From assembly GCA_002189035.1 (NCBI GenBank), contig NEEC01000010.1, forward strand, positions 1,550,001-1,614,000: a stretch of DNA of 64,000 nucleotides. Reading direction: 5' to 3'. Positions 54,593 through 64,000 of this stretch are shown piece after piece. The notes beneath the pieces were generated by a model, which saw only the letters and a list, made by a program, of their open reading frames with translations, was not told the DNA's origin and searched no databases. Each line of letters starts with the position of its first letter. Position 1 is the stretch's first letter. The stretch comes from Utricularia gibba (Eukaryota; Streptophyta; Magnoliopsida; Lamiales; Lentibulariaceae). Both the position numbers and the translations under genes were made by a program.

Positions 54593-57500
54593 ATGCCCAA
54601 GAGGTAAAACGTTGGAACGCATTGTATTCAAGGTTTAGGATGAATTGATAAAAGCATTTTATGGGCTTTCCTTATCCGGATTTTTAATCGTAACTTTCTG
54701 AAAATTCTTGTTTAAATAGGAAATATTTACATGATATCCGTGGAAATTTTTATGATTGGAAACATACACGCCTATGTTTATGATCTATTTGTTTTTTCAG
54801 TGTAGTGTGCATCTCTTTTTTTTTTTTGTTGTTCTACTAGTTTTTGGAATAAAATTGGGTGGGTTTTTATACAAGATTGTAATGATGCTATGAACTTCAT
54901 GGGGAAGAACCTTTAGGCCGATATCTTCTGATTTTAGTCAAGTTATGCCTTTACTTGAACACCAGGAGACCTGTCATACTGTCGTTTTGTTTTTTATGTG
55001 TTCTCTTTTGGTTGGGTTCAGTGCCAGGTTTCATTGACTGGATGAGTTGTTCGGTTTGGCCACCCCATTTAAATTCTACAAGAGAACCATTGTCAAAGGG
55101 AAAAATAATTGATGAAGAAATGTGCATCTCCGGCTCAATGTCTTCAAATATTGCACTTAATTTTGTGTACCAGCGCAAGAGGCAACGAGTGAATTCTGTT
55201 GCCAGCCCCGCTAGCATGCCACTGCTGACTGATAATATTACGCTTCAGAGTAACTGTGCCTTTGATGCTGCAGAGCTCTCTCTGGCTTGGCCCCCAGATT
55301 CTTCAGATTGTGTTCCGCACTGTCACGATCCTGCAAGAGATCTGTCTGTGAACTCAACGGAATGCGACAGAACAGGTAAAGCAGGATTAATGCACTCCAG
55401 CGCTGACTTCTCACTTTGATTAATGGATAAACCTTATATTTATAATTAATTTGGATTGATGAGGAAAATTGTGATTCATGTTAAAGTGGTTCCTGTTTAA
55501 TTTAATGCCAGGTCCAAATGAAACGGTTTGTGAGCAACAAGATTTGATTTCCAGCATAGAACCATTATCAGAAGGGAGGATATCTGATGATAATTTATGC
55601 TTATTAAATCGTAGCAGGAATCCTTCTTACCCATCAGCCTCCGGTATTGGTCCTCAAAACGCTACATTTAATTTTGTGTACAAACGCAAGAGGCGTAGAA
55701 AGAACTCCATAGTTATCTCCCCTGCTAACCAGCCAGCTATTGACAAGCCAACCGATGTGCATAATTCTGCCACCAGTTCTGAATGTGACTCCTGGGCTTG
55801 CCATCAGTCTGCAGCATGTGTTGCTGAAAGTATAATTGGAGCTACAAGATCCATGTATTTTATGATTCCATCTGAATGCAATCGGGCTGAAAAAAATTTC
55901 ATTAATGGAGTGGTTACGGGAGATGAAGCTGTTTCTGAGGATAGCTTAAAATCTGAAGTCGACAGATTAAACTGTTCATCATCAAGATCATATATGGAAC
56001 AAAGTTCAACTCCTTTGAATGATGGTGTTGATCAGTGCTCCTCCTCTGGTGCATTGATAGTTGAGCAGGCAGGAGAAATGTCTGAAGAAGATGTGTGCAT
56101 TTCAATTCTCAGAAGCCGAGGGCTACTTGATAACATCAATCAGCATACTTCTACTGGAACTAGCAGTGGCAGTTACTGTGTGAAGTCATGCACGATCTGT
56201 AACCGCAGGGATAGTACAAAAAATATGCTACTATGTGATGATTGTGATGGTGCATTTCATAGATCTTGCTGCATTCCTTGTATCAAAAGCATACCAGTTG
56301 GCGAATGGCTCTGTTCCTCTTGCTTGAAAAGGAGGAAAATGCTGACCAGAAGATTCACCTGTGATTCTGTAGATAAGAGCAATGGAAATGACAGAAATAA
56401 TCAGTTAGATTGCGATTTCGAGGTAGGATCATTGGGGTATGCACTTCATGACACTGAGCCTTATATGTCCAATGTTCGGATTGGCAATAACTATCAAGCT
56501 GAGGTTCCTGAATGGCATGGACCCAATGATAAGTATGTTCCTTCATTGTTTTTGTGAAGTCCCGTTGTTAACATAAAAATTGGTTTGTTTGGCTTTGTGT
56601 GTGTGTGTGTGTGTTTTTTTTTTTTTTGTATTGATGCCCTTGCTGCATACTCAAAAACTTTCTATCAACTGGAATACATTGCAAGTATTTGACATGTCTT
56701 ACTAGTTGGTCCAGCGCTGCTGCTTTTCTTGCATCGTTCTGTAGCATTCTGTGTTTGAAAAAAAAAAAGCAGTAAATGTAGCTACACCTTTTACTGGTTT
56801 TACATGTTTCAGTTGTAATTCTGCTTTAGCTTTATATTTTGTCGTGACTCTTGTACCCACTCCAACATCTTGATGCTTGTTACAGAGTCTCTGATCTACA
56901 TGGTCATCCACTGGAACTAGATCTTGACGGCTCCAATATCATCCAGGTATAGCTTCTTTGGTACTATGTTCACTTATCTAATCGCCACCATTCTTTTTAG
57001 GCTTGATGAAAGGAGCACAAACTGTTCCTTTTTTTTTTAGGAACAAAGTTCCTTGCAGCCTGTAAAGATCGCTTCTTTCGCCAATTGGATTCAGTGCCGA
57101 GGGCATGCTGATGGTGGCGGCGAAGGTTCTGAGGGTTTGATCTGTGGAAAATGGCGCAGGTAAGCACCGCACCATCTAAGAATAATATGCTGTTCATCCA
57201 AAAGCATCATGATATTGATCTGTAAGTACAACATCAGAATGCGTATTTGATGATGAATTTGCATAGGAAGACATGCTTTTCTCTCTAAAAAAGTGCGGTC
57301 TGGTTTTTGAAAAGCTGGATAAGAAACGGCTCAATGGGTTGATTCACTAATTTACAACTTTCTTGTATTTAGTGTCTGTTCATCATCCATCCATTTAGCT
57401 GCTTTTAGGAACTATAGTGGATGCCTAAGTTTGGTCGCCTTTGATATGGCCAGATTTTGAAGCATGAGTATTAACTATAACGCAGGGCCCCTATCTTTGA

Positions 57501-57913
57501 AGTTCAGACTGATGATTGGGAATGCTTCTGCTGTGTATCCTGGGATCCAGCTCATGCAGATTGTGCTGCACCGCAGGTTTTCCCATCATTCTTCATTGTC
57601 TGTTTACTTCCATCTCCCCATTTTCTGTTCTTGATCATCATCTTTTTCTCTTGTTCAGGAGATGGAAACCGAGCAAGTCTTGAAACAACTCAAATACATG
57701 GATATGGTACGTGCCGCCCTGCCCCCTCCTGTAACTGATCGCCTATTCCAACTAAAACTGAACAGTCTATGCAGCTGCGGCCTCGGCTCATGGAAAAACG
57801 GCGCCCACCGGACATCTAAAAGCGAGCACCCCGTCTGTGATGTAAAAAAACGTCAGGTACATAGGGTACAGTTCACCTTGAGGAGAAAACTACCAAAATG
57901 CAGCAATGAATGA
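54593..57913 (+). CDS. PHD-finger protein
   Basis: A nuclear protein likely to read histone tails. Tentative start: ATG 54593..54603 (MPKR), then 54966..55375, 55512..56532, 56886..56946, 57041..57159, 57486..57576, 57659..57913, closing in phase at 655 residues. The PHD finger is CTICNRRDSTKNMLLCDDC then AFHRSC and WLCSSC (C4HC3; about 56187-56320). Downstream: RIGNNYQAEVPEWHGP, LICGKWRRAPIFEVQTDDWE, CDPAHADCAAPQ-like and EQVLKQLKYMDM, shared with plant RING/FYVE/PHD proteins such as At3g08020. Exons 2 and 3 encode a duplicated module with basic motifs FVYQRKRQRVNS and FVYKRKRRRKNS, likely nuclear signals. The first exon and the last 55 residues are uncertain; a strong donor follows KYMDM. 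Confidence 0.82.
56597..56627. repeat. (GT)n followed by T-run
   Basis: A GT dinucleotide repeat and a T homopolymer inside a PHD-gene intron. Confidence 0.9.
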
Positions 57914-59050
57914 GTTCCTGGTTTTGTATTGCAGAAAATGTTGTACAGTTCAGTCAAAAAGTGACATTTTTGTAGTCTAATGCATGCAATCTACCAAAGC
58001 TGATACCGCTTTTACATCACAGCCATGCCACTGATTCACCGCACATATGCTTCTGAAAACAACCCGAAAAAACAATCTACAGAGTGATAAATTACATGAA
58101 GCAAAGAGGTTTGTGAGCTAACTTTCGGTCCCTAGAATGTATGCATCTATCTGCAGGGGAGTGGGATAAAAACCAGGGAACTGATGCCAAGGAACGCATA
58201 TGGATGGGAGGGAACGTGAGAACAATAAGGAAGATTGACAAAAAAAATCTCCTCAGCTACTCTCTCACGCTACTTCAATGTGATCAACTAGCCACTGCAG
58301 TTCATTGCAGTGGGACAAATGTACAGCTAGCTGCTCGGTTATCAAAATCTAGCACATGGGGTGCCCTTAACCAGCACACTTGAAACTCTTAGATCAACGG
58401 TCCCAAGTAGAAATCTGAAGAATCTGATTTTCTAACAATATCCTGAACCTCTGCCCTTGGAAGAAGTGCCACAGGAGTCATGGAGGCTTGTCCGGATGCC
58501 CATGGTGATGATCTCACTGCAGTTAGTGGTAGTGCCCATGAAGTTAACTTTCATTTTTCTTATGATTAATTAATAATGAAACTAAGATTTGTATGCTAAC
58601 TATTGGATAAATTGTGTAATAAAAAATAATAAAGGTAAATTAATATTAAAAATATGTGGATGCATTTATTTTTTAATTTATGTTCATTTGGTTTCCAACG
58701 TATCTTTTGTCCCGGTTCCATTTTTTCTGTGTTCCATTCGATATGACCAGACACCGACACCAGGCCCATGTGGGGCTAGTGCAGTCACTGACTCCTCGTG
58801 CATGTACTTTTTTATCATTTTTCTGCAAAATAAGTTGTACATCATCTTTTATTGGATGGGTTCGTTGTCTCTTGTGTTCAGACCACAATTAATGATTAAC
58901 GATGTAACACATAAACATGAACATAATAAAGGTTAATCATATTAAATTATATCTAATCAATTATCAATAATTTATAATTTATTGAATACTTTACTATTTT
59001 AATTTCATTTTTCAAAATATAATAACTTATTCTAATAAAATAAACATTAA
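57914..59050. other. intergenic region, PHD gene 3' flank
   Basis: PHD gene 3' UTR followed by non-coding DNA. Short open frames show no protein-like pattern. Confidence 0.45.
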
Positions 59051-59295
59051 GTGTATGTTATGCACAACTTTTTATCAAATAAATTCTATTTCTTTTTTTA
59101 AAAAAATTAAAAATAACATTGATTGTATAACAATAATTCATTCTATTTCTATTTTTTCTTTGAAATCTCATTCTACTACTAACTTTTTCTTTGAGAAATG
59201 AGAAGTAACATTTGAACTATTTCTCATTCTCCTTCTTTTTAATTAATTCTCATTCTAGAAAAAAGTAGAATGTATTATAAAAAGTCATACACCCC
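59051..59295. mobile_element. putative fold-back MITE
   Basis: A 245-bp AT-rich element between TAA direct repeats (59048-59050, 59296-59298). The left end GTGTATG...ACTTTTTATCAAATAAA and the reverse-complemented right end GTGTATGACTTTTTATAATA share imperfect inverted sequence for roughly 40 bases. Non-coding. Confidence 0.5.
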
Positions 59296-59298
59296 TAA

Positions 59299-61083
59299 CT
59301 TTGGGGATTTGCTGAGTTTTTAGGTGTGTTTGTGGGGAGATCAAGCAGGAGTAGTGGCTTCAGAACTCAAGCCAGGATGCCATGTGCCTACCTTATTCAC
59401 AGAAAAATGACAGCAAAGGAGACACATGCCACACATATCTGCTTCTAACTTAGCGTATGAATAAGCAAGCAGAAGGCAGTGCAGTTGTTGTAATACCATT
59501 TTCAGGAACCCAACATCTATATACTCCTATTCATCACCATCTTCTGCGCATGAATCTACGGCTACCGTTCCTGTAGAAAGAGTTGGGCAGAGGCGAGACC
59601 TTCATCCCGCGGCCAACACAGGTACCCCCATTTCCTCCCAACTTCTTACAATCACTGCTCCGATACGCGCGGTTCCGGCGACTTTCCCCGCCGGCGAGCC
59701 GCTGTCTTTTTTGCCTTTTGTGGCACGAGTGCCGTTTCAAAGTGGAATATTTTTTAGGATTATTTCTAATTTTCGAAAAATATAAATTAGAAATATAAAT
59801 AATTTATAGAATTAAGAATCTTGTTATTTTAATTTTTATTATTCATATAACTTGATTTTAAAATTTTTTTTAATATAATTAAAAATAGAAATTGATTGTA
59901 TTCCGTATACAAATTATTTTTGTTATTTCAAAATTAGAATTAATCAATAAAAATATTAGTGAACACTGCTTAATACTATTCGTTTCGATTATTTTGAAAC
60001 CTAACAAATTTGATTCTACTTAAAATAGGGTTAAATTGATTTTCTGTGAGCAAATTAATATAAATAAAAATTAAATATTATTTTAGTTAAACTGTAGGGA
60101 CAAGTGTCATTTTAATAAAGATTTTTGGCACCGAAATCCCGTACTATATAATATTATAAACAAAATTATAATATCGAATGATAATTTACTTTTTACTTAT
60201 TTTTTTTCTGACACAGCAGACCGCCTTTGAAATATCTAAAATATGTCAACTTTCAGGATGGAAATCTGAACAATACGGACCATGACTTCATTCCCAGCCC
60301 CACCCAAATAAAGAGCCAAAGTGAGCTTTTAAGTAGGCTTGTTTGTCGCGTAGAACGGACAGGCGAGCCTCGTGGCGACGCGGCTACGATTCGTTTAAAA
60401 AAGGGGAGGCACGCGCGAGGGCAATTGCGCTATCACCGTATCGTAAGCTACGTCGTCGATTTCCGCCGATATCTCAGGTACTCTTCTCCGCGGATTAGTT
60501 GAATAAGCGTATGCGTGTTCGAATTCGATTATACATGCGTCTCGTTAATCGCTTCTTTTCTTCTCGGATGTGCGTTATTCCGGCTAGCCGCTGTTACTTT
60601 TGCGGCGCCTTCGAATCCGATTATACATGCTTCTCGTTGATCGCTTTTCTTTCGGATGTGCGTTATTCCGGCTAGCCACTGTTATTTTTGCGGCGGAATT
60701 AGATGCACGTGTTCATACGCGGCCGCGGGAATCAGTACCGTAGAAAGACTTGGACTTTTTGTGTTTTCATATTTTTAGGAAGGAAATAATAATTTCCTAC
60801 AAAAAAAAGGAAAAAGAAGCGTTTTAAAATCTAATTCAACTTATAAATCGGTTCTATGGTTTTGAGAACATTTTTTTTGAAGTTGAAATGAGTTAAATTT
60901 ATTATAAATATATTACAAAAAAATAATATTAATCTTTTTTAATAAAAATATTGAATTTAATTAAAAAAAGCATGATTTCAAGTAAATAAAAAAATGTTAA
61001 GCATCATTTTTTTTATCATGAATCGAAATTAATATTAATAAATTGGATTTTCGATTGTCTGAAATTTCTGAAAGGTGATAAAA
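59299..61083. other. intergenic region upstream of ORP gene
   Basis: Mixed AT-rich DNA. 60290-60700 has higher GC, probably the ORP 5' leader or promoter, and includes a two-copy tandem duplication. Open frames at 59534-59800 begin at TTG or are shadows. Confidence 0.45.
60518..60695. repeat. two-copy tandem duplication, unit about 90 bp
   Basis: Copy 1 (60518-60606) and copy 2 (60610-60695) share TTCGAAT-CGATTATACATGC at the left and GGATGTGCGTTATTCCGGC at the right, with a few substitutions and small indels. Confidence 0.85.
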
Positions 61084-62668
61084 ATGTGTGTGGGTGGCGG
61101 GGGAGATGCGGAGGTTGTGCTTACTCCGCCGCTGTCTCTAGAAGGGGGCGATGATTCTGATTCAGACTACAGAGCTCCTCACATCCTGAAGCGCATTCTC
61201 AGCTTCTTCGGAAGTATACGGCCAGGGGCGGATCTCACTCGAATCCAGGTGATTGATTTAAAGCACTCTGTTTGGAGCAATCCTTTTGGCTTCTGTTACC
61301 GGCGTATGTGTGTATTGTATAGTATAGGAGTGTCTCATTTTGCGCTTGATTTCAGCTCCCTCCGTCTTTCAACCTTCCCAAGTCTCAGCTTCAGTGCTAT
61401 GGAGAGTCTGTCTACAGCATTGGTTCCGATATGCTCGGCAAGTGCTCCAGTGGAGAGACGCCTCTGGATCGCTTCGTCTCGGTTGTTTCGTGGAGCATCT
61501 CTACTCTCCGGCCTCTGGCGTTCGGCGTGGCGCCGTACAACCCGTTCTCGGTGAGACCCACCATGTCTCTTCCGGCACGCTCAATGTGCTACTTGAACAG
61601 GTAGTTGATGGAGATAATACTTATGTCATGGTCACAGAATTGCACCACATGGTTCGCTTCATCGCCCATGACTGAAAATGGCTGCAGGTTTCTCATCATC
61701 CACCGGTGTCTGCGCTTCATGCTACCGACGAAAAGGCTGGAATCGAGCTTATATGTTGCCATCATGCTGTGCCAAAGTTCTATGGTAATGCAAGCTTCTG
61801 CTAGCCATACTTCTTCTTAAGACGAAGAAAATGGTTTTAACTTCTGATGTGTGACAGGTGCATACATTGATACAGAGGTGCGTGGGAAAAGGGAGCTGAA
61901 GCTTCACAGAAGGAAGGAAACATACACGATGAACTCCCCGAACCTCGTCATACGCTTTCTACCGGTACCTCGAGTCGATTGGGATGGAAATGTAGTGATC
62001 AAATGCAATGAAACTGGCCTTGAGGCAGAGCTGCGCTACAGGGGGAACACCTTTTTTGCTCGTCCATCAGTACAGCGATCGGTGAAAGGCAAGATCTTTG
62101 ATTCCTCAACTTCAGAGACCCTCTGCCAGATAAATGGCCACTGGGACAGGTACGTTGCCCATTGTTGGATCATGTTTGTTATGGTGACTATGTTTTGCCC
62201 TGACTCTATTTTTATATGCTATGTAGAACGGTGATGATGACGGATGCTTCGACAGGGAAAACGTCGATCATCTACGACGCGACGAAAACAATTTCCCGAC
62301 TGAAAACTCCCGTTCTTAGGGATCCAAAGGTATGCCATGAAATTTGCCAAGTTCTTGTTCTGTCTCCGGGGGGTTGAGTCCATTTTCTGATCCTGATGAT
62401 CACGCAGGCGGTTCTTCCGAGTGAATCTACACTTGTGTGGGCGGAAGTGAGCAGGGCGCTCCTAGAGAAGAGCTGGGATGATGCCCGGCAAAGCAAGGTT
62501 CAGATTGAGGAGAGACAGAGACAGAATGCAAGAACAAGAAGCCTGAGAAACGAAAGTTGGACTCCAAGGTTCTTCAATCTCTTCCACAGAGACGGTGATG
62601 GGATTGAATGGGAATGCTCTCCCCTCACCCCGGCCGTTGCGCCGGCCCCGATCGTCATCGACGGCTGA
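61084..62668 (+). CDS. oxysterol-binding protein-related protein, short plant type (one-base deletion)
   Basis: A lipid-transfer protein of the ORP3/ORP4 type, carrying only the sterol/PI4P-binding domain, at membrane contact sites. Exons: 61084..61248, 61356..61600, 61688..61784, 61858..62149, 62227..62329, 62408..62668; with one restored base it has 387 residues. Visible are LPPSFNLPKSQLQCYGE, the signature LLEQVSHHPPVSALHATDE (split by an intron), GTLNVLLE, KGKIFDSSTSETLCQINGHW and the C-terminal SWTPRFFNLF. Exon 2 loses a G near 61543-61544: VAPYNP should continue VLGETHHVSSG, but as written runs into the wrong frame. All other phases agree. The ATG at 61084 gives MCVGGGGDAEVVLTPP. Confidence 0.93.
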
Positions 62669-64000
62669 TCACCACTACAGATGACGAACCAGTGCAGTGG
62701 AACAGGGAACAGAAAGATACACCATCCTAGCGACGTGGACGCCGCTGCCTTGCACGTACTGCATCATGTAACTCAACCATGCTTCTATAAAAATTCTTTT
62801 CTTGGTATCGACAAATCTACTTTCGAACAAGAACATATCTCAAAGGTGATAAGAAGCACATCGAGAAAAGGTTGATAGAGATCCGGATAGGCAATGGCGA
62901 CGTGAATAGCTGTGCCATTTGTGGGTAGTTGACTTTACAGGATAAAATTCCATTTCTTTTCAGGCACCACCCTCGTGTATAAATTTCTCCACACCCAATC
63001 CCAGGCACAGACTGCAGACACCCCCATCTTCTTCGCTATGCGTTCCTCGGAAAGTTTTGCATGAAGAGGTGGAGAGTAGATCGCAGCCAAGGATGACTTG
63101 CCGGAACTTAGAAATCACCTCCACCCGGCAAGCCGTTCTTCGCTACGCTTTGTTCTCCTCCTCTCATGCCAAACCCAGGATCCGCTTGCCTCCCTCACAG
63201 TCACAGTCCATTCTGAGATTCCTCCGGGCCATTTTTTACTCCAAACGAGACCGGAACTTGATGAATGGATCCATCCCGTTGCGTTGGGTTTCTTGGATTT
63301 GGTTCATGTGGCATTAATGCTTTTCTGGGTCCACCCATTTCAAAAACTTGAATGCAGTTTTGGTCCCCCGATCCCCATTAAATTCCGAGAGAAAATTATC
63401 CAGCTCGTTAGGTTTCCCCATTAACTTCACTTTTTCACCCTCTGGGGAGCCTATTTACTGCCCTCTTTTCACCGTATGGTCTTCTGGTATATTTACATCC
63501 CAATGCCCCACCCTACTTCCTCAAAAAAACAACACCAAGAACCTGCTTCTTTGACGAAATTCAAGTTTTATTTGCGATAGATCCACACCCCAAAAAAATT
63601 CGAAAAATTAAATTTTAAATTTTTTGAAGTAAAATTCATTCAGTTTGTTAATAAAAAAATATTAAAAAAAAACTATTAAAAACAGAAATTAAACAAGGGT
63701 CATGACCGTTAGGAGAGGTCTATTAGAAATTTAGTCATCCCGCGTCAGTGTATAAGAAAATTAGACTAATTTTAATCAAAATTGTACGAATGGCCATTTT
63801 TCTAAATGAATTTCATTACAATAATATAAATGATTCTAAAAAAAATTTTCTAATACAAAAAAAATTCTTTTATTGGAATTGGTTTTCGTGAAATATAATC
63901 AAATAAAAATTACTATATTTTATTAATTTGGTAAATAGGGAATACACGTAGCTGTGGTGTGAAGGAAACACACAATTTTGTGTCATATAGTGTATAATGG
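62669..64000. other. intergenic region, ORP 3' flank
   Basis: ORP 3' UTR (to about 62850), then moderately GC-rich DNA (63000-63450) with overlapping short frames that I cannot assign, then AT-rich DNA to the window edge. Confidence 0.4.

Noticed and set aside
63057-63424. Two overlapping + strand frames near the right edge
   Set aside because: Competing frames over the same DNA, no splice model and no recognisable motif.

Overview
This is a nuclear genome segment from a flowering plant. The evidence is split genes with short AT-rich introns, plant-specific families (a membrane-anchored UDP-glucuronate decarboxylase, a mitochondrial serine hydroxymethyltransferase with a presequence, HCF153-like and DUF2358 chloroplast proteins), long AT-rich intergenic DNA, and plant repeats (a Tourist-type MITE, a 5S-carrying TRIM LTR, a solo LTR). 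I cannot name the species from sequence alone.

Layout. A UXS gene lies on the + strand (1.0-3.2 kb). From 5.7 to 38.0 kb every recognisable gene is on the - strand: a small conserved plant protein, elongation factor 2, a DUF2358 plastid protein, DEAD-box helicase RH22, an HCF153-like protein, a small TPR protein, and a very large BEACH/WD40 gene (39 coding exons over 18.2 kb, about 3,215 residues, matching BCHB). From 40 kb most genes are on the + strand: mitochondrial SHMT, Membrin (Golgi Qb-SNARE), an At1g16860-like membrane protein, a PHD-finger protein and an oxysterol-binding-related protein. A tiny zinc-ribbon gene on the - strand interrupts them. This is ordinary euchromatin: the genes share no pathway and are not an operon-like cluster, although several serve organelles or the endomembrane system.

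Exon models were built by hand from splice signals, reading phase and remembered family consensus. Most close exactly in phase, and the BEACH model is in frame across all 39 exons. The most interesting results are splice-level: an AT-AC U12-type intron in UXS, a GT-AG U12-type intron in the BEACH gene, a GC-AG intron in SHMT, and a candidate GT-TG intron in the At1g16860-like gene.

Four otherwise intact genes (eEF2, RH22, the At1g16860-like gene, the ORP) each lack exactly one base, always at a G or C run, and two genes (RH22, Membrin) lack an in-frame ATG. This looks more like consensus error in the assembly than gene decay. I found no undescribed multi-gene system. The least explained items are the small conserved 92-residue protein, the exon duplication in the PHD gene and a 27-base poly(G) tract.
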